13,893 bases of DNA from a bacterium. Lineage in GTDB: Bacteria; Chloroflexota; Dormibacteria; UBA8260; Bog-877. The stretch spans positions 1-13,893 of the forward strand of contig JAKAWF010000014.1 of the NCBI GenBank assembly GCA_021817025.1. Reading direction: 5' to 3'. Below, piece by piece: positions 1 to 7,081 of the stretch. Below the pieces are notes generated by a model. It did no database searches, was not told where the DNA came from, and saw nothing but the letters and a program-made list of their open reading frames with translations. Each line of letters begins with the position of its first letter. The first letter of the stretch is position 1. Made by a program: the position numbers and the translations under genes.

Positions 1-264
1 GTCAACTTCTCGGCAGGCGGGATCGCCACCCCGGCGGACGCCGCCCTCATGATGCAGCTGGGTTGCGACGGCAACTTCGTCGGCAGCGGGATCTTCAAGA
101 GTGGAGACCCCCTGCGCCGTGCCAAGGCGATCGTCCAGGCCACCACCTACTTCGACAAGCCGGAGATCCTGGCCGAGGTCAGCGAGAACCTCGGTGAGCC
201 GATGGTGGGGATCAGCACCTCGAGCCTGCGGCCCGAGGAGCTGCTGGCGGCGAGGGGCATCTGA
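1..264 (+). CDS. pdxS: PdxS, pyridoxal 5'-phosphate synthase lyase subunit (3' part only)
   Basis: Only the last 87 codons are in the window; the gene begins upstream. PdxS makes pyridoxal 5'-phosphate (vitamin B6) from ribose 5-phosphate, glyceraldehyde 3-phosphate and ammonia delivered by PdxT. The visible part is the highly conserved end of the (beta/alpha)8 barrel: [20 protein letters not shown], then [12 protein letters not shown], the phosphate-binding glycine-rich region of the family, then a conserved C-terminal tail ([14 protein letters not shown]). The catalytic lysines lie in the missing N-terminal part. pdxT follows after 20 nt in the same direction, the standard two-gene arrangement. 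The cysteine in QLGCDGNF sits where alanine is usual, a minor variation. The identification is very secure despite truncation. Confidence 0.96.
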   Translation, partial: VNFSAGGIATPADAALMMQLGCDGNFVGSGIFKSGDPLRRAKAIVQATTYFDKPEILAEVSENLGEPMVGISTSSLRPEELLAARGI

Positions 265-284
265 GCCCCGTCCCCCACGGATCG

Positions 285-863
285 GTGCCCAAGCCAGAGG
301 TCGGCGTGCTCGCCCTGCAGGGAGACTTCCGCGAGCACCTGCGCTTGCTGGCGGAGTGCGGGGTCCACACCCGCCCCGTGCGCCTCCCCGACGAGCTGGA
401 AGGGCTGGCCGGGCTGGTGCTGCCGGGCGGGGAGAGCACCACCATGGGCCGTCTCATCGAAGCCCGCTCGCTGCGCGAGCCCCTGGAGCGCGCATTCGCA
501 GCCGGAGTGGCCTGTCTGGCCACCTGCGCCGGGACCATTCTGGCCGCGAGAGAGATCCGGGACGGCCTACCCCAGCAGTTCAACCTGGGTCTTCTGGACA
601 TCGCCGTGAGGCGCAACGCCTTCGGCCGCCAGCAGGAGTCGGCCGAGGTGTGGTTGGACGTGCCAGCCATCGGGAAGGAGCCGATTCTGGTCGCCTTCAT
701 CCGCGCGCCCTCGATCGAGGAGGTCGGTCCCGCGGTGGAGGTGCTGGCCCGGCATCAGGGGCGGCCGGCGGCGGTCAGGCAGGGCCGGCACATGGCCCTG
801 ACCTTCCACCCGGAGATAACCGGCGACCCCAGGCTCCACCAGCTCTTCATCGATGGGCTCTGA
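285..863 (+). CDS. pdxT: PdxT, pyridoxal 5'-phosphate synthase glutaminase subunit
   Basis: A class I glutamine amidotransferase of 192 residues, the usual length. It hydrolyses glutamine and channels ammonia to PdxS. Visible motifs: GVLALQGDFREH near the N-terminus; the oxyanion/glutamine-binding PGGESTTMG at 47-55; the nucleophile Cys81 in ATCAG (most PdxT proteins read GTCAG); the conserved VRRNAFGRQ at 108-116; and the catalytic His175/Glu177 pair in TFHPEITGD. The GTG at 285 is chosen because it puts the conserved GVLALQGD strand six residues in; no strong Shine-Dalgarno is seen, so translation may be coupled to pdxS, which stops 20 nt upstream. The triad is complete, so the enzyme should be active. 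Confidence 0.96.
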   Translation: MPKPEVGVLALQGDFREHLRLLAECGVHTRPVRLPDELEGLAGLVLPGGESTTMGRLIEARSLREPLERAFAAGVACLATCAGTILAAREIRDGLPQQFNLGLLDIAVRRNAFGRQQESAEVWLDVPAIGKEPILVAFIRAPSIEEVGPAVEVLARHQGRPAAVRQGRHMALTFHPEITGDPRLHQLFIDGL

Positions 864-912
864 CCAAGCCCACGCGGTGGCGGATCGACCAGCAGCGGTG
901 CAAACTAACTGC

Positions 913-1962
913 ATGCAGGTTCGTTCCGCCAGCTACCGCGACCTCAGCCAGGTTGACCATCTCTACCGGACCACTATGGAGGTGGAAGAGGAACTCACCC
1001 AGCGCCTCGCCGCAGCTGGCCCGCACAGCCCGGTGCCGGAAGCCGGGCTGGCCAGGGCCTGGTCGATCCTCACCAAGAGCCTTTCCGCGCTCATGCCCCT
1101 GGCGGATGTCGGCGACCAGCTCTTCGTCGCCGAGAAGCAGGGGCAGATCATCGGGTTCGTACAGGCGGAGCCGGCCCCGGGAGGCCGAGCCTGGCAGGTC
1201 CTCAACCTCTGCCTGGATCCCAGCGCCGACGGCCATTTCGCCGGGGTGCCCCTCCTGCAACACCTCTTCAACGAAGGCCTGGCCCGGGGCGTGAGCCGGT
1301 TTCTGGTGCGCATCCCGGAGGGGCACCCGCTGGCCAGCTTGCTGCGAGAACAGGGATTCCAGCCCTATGCCAGCGAGCAGATCAGTTTCCGAGAGCTCCC
1401 CCGGCCTCCTCACCAGCTTCCCGAGCCCTGGGTGCCAGCTCGCCGAGAGGATCTCATGGGGGTCTACCTGCTGTACCTCCGCACCGCCCCCCACGCGGTG
1501 GCAGCAGTCGAGGCCCCCTCCCTCAAGCAGTGGCGCGCCACCTTTCAGCTCGGCTGGTTGAGCCGGCTCGACGCCCGCAGTGGCGACTCGCGTCACTATG
1601 TGATCGAGCGGGAGGGGCAGGTGGTGGCCTGGGCCGGGGTGCGGTGCGCGTCCCAGGCCCGTCCCACCCAGATGAGCATGATGCTGGATCCGCAGGCCAA
1701 GAGTTTGGCGGTGGAGGCCGTCCACGGTCTGTTGGGACGGTTGCCCCAGAGACCGACGATCTGCCTGTTGCGCCACTACGACGGCGAGTTGGCCCGAGCG
1801 GTCGCGGCCAGAGGGTTCGAGCCGGTGGCGACCCAACTCCTGATGGCCAGGGACCTGGCCCTCAAGCTCCGCGCCAAGCTGGCGACGAAAGCAGCCCCCC
1901 GGGCGCTCTCCGCGGTCATTCCCGTGGTGCAGGCGCGCACCATCACCGATGGCCGCTCCTGA
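913..1962 (+). CDS. Tandem GNAT-fold protein, probable N-acetyltransferase-like
   Basis: A 349-residue protein that looks like two GNAT (Gcn5-related N-acetyltransferase) folds in a row. Half one spans about 1-160: a beta strand (LFVAEKQGQIIGFVQAE, 70-86), a downstream helix with GVPLLQHLFNEGLARG, then the typical end EQGFQPYASE. Half two spans about 170-320, with HYVIEREGQVVAWAGVR and AARGFEPVATQLLMARDL. The acetyl-CoA loop (Q/RxxGxG/A) is not recognisable in either half, so enzymatic activity is uncertain and the substrate unknown. The ATG at 913 is preferred because the GNAT first strand (QVRSASYRDL) starts there; an ATG at 853 would add 20 unconserved residues and overlap pdxT by 11 nt. 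It lies 49 nt after pdxT and could be cotranscribed. The tail after 320 is basic and alanine-rich. Confidence 0.7.
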   Translation: MQVRSASYRDLSQVDHLYRTTMEVEEELTQRLAAAGPHSPVPEAGLARAWSILTKSLSALMPLADVGDQLFVAEKQGQIIGFVQAEPAPGGRAWQVLNLCLDPSADGHFAGVPLLQHLFNEGLARGVSRFLVRIPEGHPLASLLREQGFQPYASEQISFRELPRPPHQLPEPWVPARREDLMGVYLLYLRTAPHAVAAVEAPSLKQWRATFQLGWLSRLDARSGDSRHYVIEREGQVVAWAGVRCASQARPTQMSMMLDPQAKSLAVEAVHGLLGRLPQRPTICLLRHYDGELARAVAARGFEPVATQLLMARDLALKLRAKLATKAAPRALSAVIPVVQARTITDGRS

Positions 1963-1968
1963 AGGTGA

Positions 1969-1991
1969 GGGGCGACGCCCCGGGCGACGCC
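1969..1991 (+). repeat. GGGCGACGCC direct repeat with hairpin potential
   Basis: Seven bases after the stop codon of the GNAT-like gene the 10-mer GGGCGACGCC occurs twice (1970-1979 and 1982-1991). The first copy sits in a short inverted repeat, GGGGC-GAC-GCCCC (1969-1981). There is no T-run afterwards, so a classical intrinsic terminator is not supported. It could be a weak terminator stem or an operator next to the -10-like TATATT at 1998-2003. Seen directly; function is inference. Confidence 0.35.
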
Positions 1992-1997
1992 GTGCGC

Positions 1998-2003
1998 TAT
2001 ATT
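1998..2003 (+). promoter_or_regulatory. Possible -10 element (TATATT) upstream of the R3H ATPase
   Basis: TATATT stands out in a very GC-rich gap. No recognisable TTGACA-like -35 lies 16-18 nt upstream; that place is occupied by the GGGCGACGCC repeats. It is followed by two imperfect copies of TCGGT(T)GACAGG (2007-2017 and 2021-2032), which could be operator half-sites. It would drive the R3H ATPase, tmk and darA block. Weak evidence. Confidence 0.25.
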
Positions 2004-2126
2004 CAGTCGGTGACAGGAGGTCGGTTGACAGGCATCGCCTATCCCCCCGGGCCGTCCTGCGCTGGGAGGCATGAGAGCTAGGGCCGGCCGCTTCGCTCCG
2101 GCTGGGATGTTCACCTCCGTCACCAC

Positions 2127-2134
2127 GAAGGAGG
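2127..2134 (+). promoter_or_regulatory. Strong Shine-Dalgarno GAAGGAGG deciding a CTG start
   Basis: This is the best Shine-Dalgarno match in the window. The only possible initiation codon at normal distance (7 nt) is the CTG at 2142, which is in frame with the R3H ATPase. No ATG, GTG or TTG occurs in that frame between the upstream in-frame stop (TAG, 2079-2081) and the TTG at 2187, 52 nt beyond this site. Confidence 0.6.
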
Positions 2135-2141
2135 CAAGCGC

Positions 2142-3755
2142 CTGACTGGTTCGCCGCTTCCCTTCGGTCCCTCGTTCGAAGAGGAGTTGGAACTGCTGGT
2201 GGGCACTCTGCCGGCACCGCTCCGGGATGCCGTCCACGCCCTGCCCGAGGAGGCCGGGGACCTGCTCGAGATCGTGCTCGACCTTGGCCGCGAGCCTGAG
2301 GCACGCTTTGAAGGTCGGGAGATTCTGCTCGGGCACACCCCGGTGTCGATGGATGACATCGCCGGCGTGGCCGCGCGGGTGGGCGCCTTCGGGGGCGACA
2401 ACCGCGCTGGCATAGCTCGCACCTTGCACCGGATCTCGGCCATTCGCAATCGCTCCGGCGAGATCGTCGGCCTCACCTGTCGGGTGGGCAGGGCCGTGAC
2501 TGGGAGAGTGGAGATAATCCGCGACATCGTGGTCAGCGGACAGAGCCTGCTCCTGCTGGGCAAACCAGGGGTCGGCAAGACCACCATGCTGCGCGAGGTG
2601 GCCCGGATCCTGGCGGATGAGAGTCGCAAGCGGGTGATGATCGTCGACACCAGCAATGAGATCGCTGGCGACGGTGACATCCCCCACCCTGGGATCGGCC
2701 GCGCGCGGCGCATGCAGGTGGCCCGACCCGAGCTTCAACACGGGGTGATGATCGAGGCGGTGGAGAACCACATGCCGGAGGTCATCGTCATCGACGAGAT
2801 CGGAACCGAACTGGAGGCTGCGGCAGCCCGAACGATCGCCGAACGCGGGGTGCAGCTGGTCGCCACCGCCCACGGCAACACGCTCGACAACCTGCTGGTC
2901 AACCCCACCCTCAACGACCTTCTGGGGGGGATCCAGACCGTCACCCTCTCGGACGAGGAGGCCCGCCGACGAGGCACCCAAAAGTCGGTCTTGGAGCGCA
3001 AGTCACCCCCCACCTTTGACGCCCTTGTCGAGATCGTCGACCGCCACCGGGTGACGGTGCACATGCCCCTGGCCGATGTGGTCGACGATGCCTTGCGAGG
3101 TCGACCACACCCCGCCCAGCTGCGGGAGATGAGCGGGGGGAAGGGGCTGACCACGAGGCTGGTCGAGCCAGCTCCCTTCGACGACCGGGGCTCCCGGGAG
3201 CTGTTTGGGCTGGAGCCGCCGTTGACCAGGACCGGCCGCCGTCCGACCACCCTGGCAGAGCTCGTCAACGGCCATGGAGCCCCCGGAACGGTGTCCGACA
3301 CCTCCGTGTTCCCCTACGGGGTCTCCCGGGTCTACCTGGAGCAGGCGGTGCGAGAGCTGAAGCTGCCCGTCCGCATCCAGCATCACGTCGATGACGCTGA
3401 CATGGTGCTGACCCTGAAGAACTATTACCGGCGCCAGGACTCGCCGCTGCGGGCGGCCGAGGCCGAGGGGATCCCGATCTCCGTCCTGCGCAGCAACACC
3501 GTGGCCCAGATCCGAGCCTTTCTGAGCCAGCTGTATAACCTGGAGCAGGTCGATCCCACCGACGCCGCCCTGCGCGAGGCCAGAGATGGCATCGAACGGG
3601 CTCGCGGCGGGACCGCGGTCGAGCTGGCACCGCAGAATGCCTATGTGCGGCGGCTCCAGCATCAGCTGGTCGAGGAGCACGACCTGATCGCCCGCAGCAC
3701 TGGCAAGGAGCCCCGCCGGCGGCTGCGGATCTATCCCGCGAGCCAGGCTTCCTGA
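2142..3755 (+). CDS. R3H-domain AAA ATPase (SpoIIIAA/Ycf45-like nucleic acid-binding protein)
   Basis: About 537 residues counted from the CTG at 2142. The N-terminal half is an AAA-type ATPase of the SpoIIIAA/Ycf45 family: signature DNRAGIARTLHRISAIRNRS, Walker A GKPGVGKT at about 140-147, VDTSNEIAGDGDIPHP, then Walker B VIVIDEIGTE near 214-223. A low-conservation linker follows (about 325-385), then a second conserved block (SVFPYGVSRVYLEQAV) and a C-terminal R3H domain (about 497-532, NAYVRRLQHQLVEEHDL then STGKEPRRRLRIYP), which binds single-stranded nucleic acid. The cellular role is not established for the family; a motor or loader on RNA or DNA is inferred. The start is set by GAAGGAGG 7 nt upstream; the alternative is TTG at 2187, which would remove 15 residues and has only GAGGAG directly against it. 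tmk follows after 61 nt. Confidence 0.9.
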   Translation: MTGSPLPFGPSFEEELELLVGTLPAPLRDAVHALPEEAGDLLEIVLDLGREPEARFEGREILLGHTPVSMDDIAGVAARVGAFGGDNRAGIARTLHRISAIRNRSGEIVGLTCRVGRAVTGRVEIIRDIVVSGQSLLLLGKPGVGKTTMLREVARILADESRKRVMIVDTSNEIAGDGDIPHPGIGRARRMQVARPELQHGVMIEAVENHMPEVIVIDEIGTELEAAAARTIAERGVQLVATAHGNTLDNLLVNPTLNDLLGGIQTVTLSDEEARRRGTQKSVLERKSPPTFDALVEIVDRHRVTVHMPLADVVDDALRGRPHPAQLREMSGGKGLTTRLVEPAPFDDRGSRELFGLEPPLTRTGRRPTTLAELVNGHGAPGTVSDTSVFPYGVSRVYLEQAVRELKLPVRIQHHVDDADMVLTLKNYYRRQDSPLRAAEAEGIPISVLRSNTVAQIRAFLSQLYNLEQVDPTDAALREARDGIERARGGTAVELAPQNAYVRRLQHQLVEEHDLIARSTGKEPRRRLRIYPASQAS

Positions 3756-3816
3756 GCCCAGCTGGCCGCGGGCGGACCCGACCAGGACCACCATTGATCT
3801 ATTTGGAGGGGACCCG

Positions 3817-4464
3817 GTGACGGCTTCCGACAGTGGCTTCTTCATCACCGTGGAGGGCCTCGACGGCTCCGGGAAGACGACCCAGGCCGGCCTGCTGGCC
3901 GAGGCGCTCAGCAAGGATGGGCACCCGGTCAAGGTGGTGCGCGACCCCGGCACCACGGCCCTCGGGGAGCGCCTGCGGGAACTGCTCTTGGAGCCTACGA
4001 CAGGCTGGGAGCTCGAGGGCTGGGCGGAGGCGGCACTGTTCCTCGCCGCCAGAGTTCAGCTTGCGAGGGAGGTGATCTACCCGGCCCTGGCCCGACGTGA
4101 GGTCGTGGTGTCGGACCGCTATCTGGACTCCAACCTGGTCTACCAAGGGGCGCGCGGGATTTCCTGGGATGGAATCATGGAGCTGCACCGGATCTGCGGG
4201 GTCGACCGGCCGCCCGATCTCACCCTGATCCTGGACCTCCCGGTCGCGACCGCCAAGGGTAGGCGCGGCAGTGACCTGGCCCCGGACCGGTTGGAGGCGG
4301 AGTCCACCCAGTACCATGAAAGGGTCAGGGCCGGGTACCAAGCGGTGGCCCGACGTTTCCCAGCCCGCGCGGTCATGCTTCAGGCCGACCAGAGCCCGGG
4401 GGATTTAGCCATGGAGTGCCAGCGGGTAGCTCGGGAGCGGCTCGCCACAAGGAGATCGGATTGA
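3817..4464 (+). CDS. tmk: Thymidylate kinase (dTMP kinase)
   Basis: Phosphorylates dTMP to dTDP with ATP, an essential step to dTTP. It has 215 residues, a normal length. Visible: P-loop EGLDGSGKTT at 13-22; the thymidylate-binding helix RLRELLL; the catalytic-base-region DRY motif in SDRYLDSNLVYQG at 99-111; and a LID with RRGSDLAPDRLEAES at 149-163, followed by the family's Y-x-x-V-x-x-x-Y pattern. Oddity: the phosphate-binding REPGGT motif reads RDPGTT at 42-47. Start GTG at 3817 has GGAGGG (3805-3810) six nt upstream. The stop TGA overlaps the TTG start of darA (TTGA), implying translational coupling. Gene order tmk-darA is the one known in Bacillus. Confidence 0.95.
   Translation: MTASDSGFFITVEGLDGSGKTTQAGLLAEALSKDGHPVKVVRDPGTTALGERLRELLLEPTTGWELEGWAEAALFLAARVQLAREVIYPALARREVVVSDRYLDSNLVYQGARGISWDGIMELHRICGVDRPPDLTLILDLPVATAKGRRGSDLAPDRLEAESTQYHERVRAGYQAVARRFPARAVMLQADQSPGDLAMECQRVARERLATRRSD
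4449..4454 (+). promoter_or_regulatory. Shine-Dalgarno AAGGAG deciding the TTG start of darA
   Basis: AAGGAG lies inside the last codons of tmk, six nt before the TTG at 4461. It supports that TTG over upstream in-frame starts such as 4416, which would add residues with no similarity to the family. Confidence 0.65.
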
Positions 4465-4784
4465 AGTTGGTGCTCGCGATCGTCCATGAGCAGGACGCCA
4501 CCCGGGGGATCGAGGCCCTGGGCGCTCAGGGCTTCGGAGTGACCAGGCTGACCAGTGAGGGAGGGTTTCTGGAACGGCGCAACTCCCTGCTCCTCCTGGC
4601 TCTCGACGACAACCTGGTCGACGAAGCCATCGGGGTCTTGCAAACGGTCTGCCGGCCCCGCCACGAACAGCTGTCCTCCGGCCACGGCAAGGCTTCCGCC
4701 GCCGCCTCAGATGCTGATGTGGAAGTTGAGATCGGACGGGCCACGGTCTTCGTGCTGGAGCTGGGGCGAGTCGAGCGGATCTAG
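4461..4784 (+). CDS. darA: Cyclic-di-AMP receptor, DarA/PstA family (PII-like)
   Basis: A 107-residue PII-like protein, the usual family length, that in Bacillus and relatives binds the second messenger c-di-AMP as a trimer. From the TTG at 4461 it reads MKLVLAIVHEQD, matching the family's MKLI.AIVQDQD start; then GFGVTRLTSEGGFL (the ligand-loop region, TTGGFL in Bacillus); and VEVEIGRATVFVLEL near the end (VEVEVGGATVFVL in Bacillus). It differs after GGFL, where ERRNSLLLLAL replaces the glycine-containing SGNTTFLVGV of Bacillus; Asn is kept, and the loop before the last strands is short. It overlaps tmk by 4 nt. Its partner and output are unknown in any organism I can name with confidence; ligand binding here is inferred from family membership. 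Confidence 0.88.
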   Translation: MKLVLAIVHEQDATRGIEALGAQGFGVTRLTSEGGFLERRNSLLLLALDDNLVDEAIGVLQTVCRPRHEQLSSGHGKASAAASDADVEVEIGRATVFVLELGRVERI

Positions 4785-4821
4785 CCCGCCGGTGGCCCCG
4801 GAGGGCAAGCGGGGCTGGTCT

Positions 4822-4827
4822 TATACT
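4822..4827 (+). promoter_or_regulatory. Possible -10 element (TATACT) upstream of moxR
   Basis: TATACT is the only AT-rich hexamer in the 96-nt gap between darA and the MoxR gene and sits 53 nt before the start codon, a sensible place for a promoter. No TTGACA-like -35 is visible 16-18 nt upstream (the place holds CGGAGGGC-type sequence), so this remains a weak prediction. It would open the moxR-DUF58-transglutaminase-hydrolase block. Confidence 0.35.
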
Positions 4828-4880
4828 GCCCAGCGGACCAGGCCGTGGGGTCGAGCCCGAGTTAGTGAAGGGAGTACCCG

Positions 4881-5840
4881 GTGGGAGTTGCCGCCACCGA
4901 CACGGTGCGCGAGCTGGCCGACGCGGTCGGCACGGTCATCGTTGGGAATCGCCGCCAGATTGACCTGTGCACCATCGCCTGGTTGGTGGGCGGCCACGTC
5001 CTCATAGAGGACGTCCCCGGGGTCGGCAAGACGATGCTCGCCAAGGCTCTGGCCAAGGCCACCGGGTGCCACTTCGACCGCGTGCAGTTCACCCCTGATC
5101 TGCTCCCGGGCGACATCACCGGCGCCAACATCTACCATCCCAGTCAGGGGGTCTTCGAGTTTCGCAAAGGCCCGGTGTTCACTCAGATCCTGCTTGCGGA
5201 CGAGATCAACCGGGCGACCCCGAAGACGCAGTCAGCCTTGCTGGAGGCGATGGAGGAGCGACAGGTCACAGTCGACGGCACCACCCATCCCCTGCCGGAC
5301 CCCTTCGTGGTGTTGGCGACTCAGAACCCGATCGAGTACCAGGGGACATTCGCCCTCCCCGAGGCCCAGGTGGACCGCTTCCTGGTGCGGGTGTCCCTGG
5401 GCTATGCGGACCTCGCCGGTGAGCTGGAGATCCTCGACCGCTTCGGGACCTCCTCCCCCCTCGACGAGCTGCTGCCTGTGACCAGCCCCGCGGACTTCCC
5501 AAAGCTGCGGCGGGCGGTGGGCGCGGTCCATGTCGACGACGGCCTGAAGGAGTACCTGGTGCGGATCGTCCAGCGCACGCGGCACCATCCCGACCTCGCT
5601 TTGGGTGCCAGCGCTCGGGCCAGCCTGGGCCTGCTGCGCGCCAGCCAGGCCCGAGCGCTGATGCAAGGGCGGGAGTACGTCATCCCCGACGACATCAAGG
5701 CGCTGGCCGGCCCGGTGCTCCTGCACCGCTTGGTCCTGCGCGCCAACGCGGAGCTCCGCGGGGCCACCGGGGACGCCATCCTCGACGAGGTCCTGGACAC
5801 CGAGGCGGTGCCGGCCGGAGGCCGCCGGGCGGCTGGCTGA
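4881..5840 (+). CDS. MoxR-family AAA+ ATPase
   Basis: A 319-residue MoxR AAA+ ATPase, full length for the family. These act as chaperone-like ATPases, typically with partner DUF58/von Willebrand-type proteins encoded next door, as here. Visible: GGHVLIEDVPGVGKTMLAKA with Walker A around 44-51; the MoxR signature VQFTPDLLPGDITG at 68-81; Walker B LLADEIN at 104-110, followed by RATPKTQSALLEAMEERQVT; sensor 1 LATQNP at 145-150; EAQVDRF at 161-167; and a C-terminal lid with the helix containing ASARASLGLLRASQARALM. GTG at 4881 has GAAGGGAG (4867-4874) six nt upstream. The stop is 44 nt before the DUF58 gene. The substrate is unknown; an envelope role is inferred from the neighbours. Confidence 0.94.
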   Translation: MGVAATDTVRELADAVGTVIVGNRRQIDLCTIAWLVGGHVLIEDVPGVGKTMLAKALAKATGCHFDRVQFTPDLLPGDITGANIYHPSQGVFEFRKGPVFTQILLADEINRATPKTQSALLEAMEERQVTVDGTTHPLPDPFVVLATQNPIEYQGTFALPEAQVDRFLVRVSLGYADLAGELEILDRFGTSSPLDELLPVTSPADFPKLRRAVGAVHVDDGLKEYLVRIVQRTRHHPDLALGASARASLGLLRASQARALMQGREYVIPDDIKALAGPVLLHRLVLRANAELRGATGDAILDEVLDTEAVPAGGRRAAG

Positions 5841-5884
5841 GGGCCGGCTGTGCGGTCACGCCCAGGTCTCAGGTAGCGACGAAG

Positions 5885-7081
5885 ATGCTGCGGGCACCCC
5901 TGCTGGCCGTGGTCTTGGTGACTGGCTTTTTCGCCTACATCAACGGGGTCCAGCTCGCCTTCGTGGTGGTGTACGCCGCCGTCTTGGTCATCCTGCTGGC
6001 CCTGATCTGGAGTTGGTCGAACGCCCGCGGGCTGAGCTTCTCCAGGCAGGCCAGCGGGGATACTCAGACGGTCGGAGAGAATTTCGTGCAGCGGTTCACT
6101 CTCACCAACGGGTCTCGGCTCCCCATCTCCCTGCTGGAGGTGAGGGACCTGGCCGGATTTCCCGGCTACCGGGCGTCATGCGGCCTCTCCATGGGTCGGC
6201 GTGGGCAGATCAGTTGGGAGAGTGATGTCCGGCTCCTGGCCCGGGGGCGCTACGAACTGGGCCCCACCGAGGTCCGGCTGGCGGATCCCTTCGGGCTCTT
6301 CCCGCGCACCGTCCGGTTCGGCTCCCAGGGCAGCGTGGTGGTGTATCCGGCCGTCTACCCGATGCCCGACCTGGCCTTCAGCGGAGCCCGCGCGGGCCTC
6401 GACAGCGACCGCGGTGGCCGGCCCCGAGACCTGCCCCCGAGCGCGTCTGGAATCCGCGAGCACGACCCCTCCGACGGCATCAACCGGATCCACTGGATCT
6501 CGACCGCGCGCAAGGGCAGGTTGATGAGCCGCACGTTCGACGCCGAGGAGGGATCCGATCTGCTGGTGGCACTCGACCTGCGCCGTGGCCTCCACCACGG
6601 CAGCGCTCCCGAGAGCTCGCTCGAGTACGCGGTCACCATGGCCGCCTCGGTCGTCCATGGTGCCCTGCGCCACGGACGCGCAGTCGCCCTGCTGGCCACC
6701 GACCGCGCCCTCACAAGCCTGGGGCCGGGCCGAGGAGCCCCCCAGCAGCAGTTGATCATGGAGACCCTGGCGCTGGCCCAGGCCGACGGCCAGGTCAGCC
6801 TGGGCGAGGTGCTGCGGCGGCATCTTCCGGCCTGGAGATCACGCGGCAATGTGGTCGTGGTCACGTCGGACCCGTCCGGTGAGTGGGTGGAGGCGGTCGC
6901 GGCCTGCTCGCAGGCGGGGCACCGGGCCGTGGCCGTCTTCATCGACGCCCTGAGCTTTGCGCACCAACCATCCATCACCGCGATCCCGGCCCAGTGGCGG
7001 CTGATCCTGGACATCTGGACGGTCCGGCAGGGCGACGACCTCGCTCGCCTGGACCCCATCGTGGGACGCGCCGTTGTCTGA
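5885..7081 (+). CDS. DUF58-domain membrane-anchored protein
   Basis: A 398-residue protein with two N-terminal hydrophobic segments (about 4-17 and 23-42) and a cytoplasmic or exposed C-terminal region with DUF58. The family hallmark is plain: ADPFGLF at 133-139 and GIREHDPSDGINRIHW at 189-204, followed by ARKGRLMSRTF and the acidic EEGSDLLVALDL. The segment after 226 resembles a von Willebrand A fold, but the metal-site DxSxS is absent (DLRRGLHHGS instead). Standard partner of MoxR upstream and transglutaminase downstream. ATG 5885 is chosen because the first membrane segment begins at once; no clear Shine-Dalgarno is seen. It overlaps the next gene's TTG start by 8 nt. Exact biochemical role unknown. 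Confidence 0.92.
   Translation: MLRAPLLAVVLVTGFFAYINGVQLAFVVVYAAVLVILLALIWSWSNARGLSFSRQASGDTQTVGENFVQRFTLTNGSRLPISLLEVRDLAGFPGYRASCGLSMGRRGQISWESDVRLLARGRYELGPTEVRLADPFGLFPRTVRFGSQGSVVVYPAVYPMPDLAFSGARAGLDSDRGGRPRDLPPSASGIREHDPSDGINRIHWISTARKGRLMSRTFDAEEGSDLLVALDLRRGLHHGSAPESSLEYAVTMAASVVHGALRHGRAVALLATDRALTSLGPGRGAPQQQLIMETLALAQADGQVSLGEVLRRHLPAWRSRGNVVVVTSDPSGEWVEAVAACSQAGHRAVAVFIDALSFAHQPSITAIPAQWRLILDIWTVRQGDDLARLDPIVGRAVV

Noticed and set aside
909..918. Palindrome CTGCATGCAG around the ATG at 913
   Set aside because: A 10-bp palindrome over a start codon can arise by chance; no second copy or other support is visible.
2025..2030. TTGACA as a -35 element
   Set aside because: No -10-like hexamer follows at 16-18 nt; the sequence there is CCGGGCC-type. 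It is more likely part of the TCGGT(T)GACAGG repeat.
847..2304. Long minus-strand open frame (485 codons) opposite the GNAT-like gene
   Set aside because: Its translation is low-complexity, rich in Arg/Gly/Pro/His, has no recognisable domain, and lies opposite a frame with GNAT-fold features. This is the usual shadow of GC-rich coding DNA.
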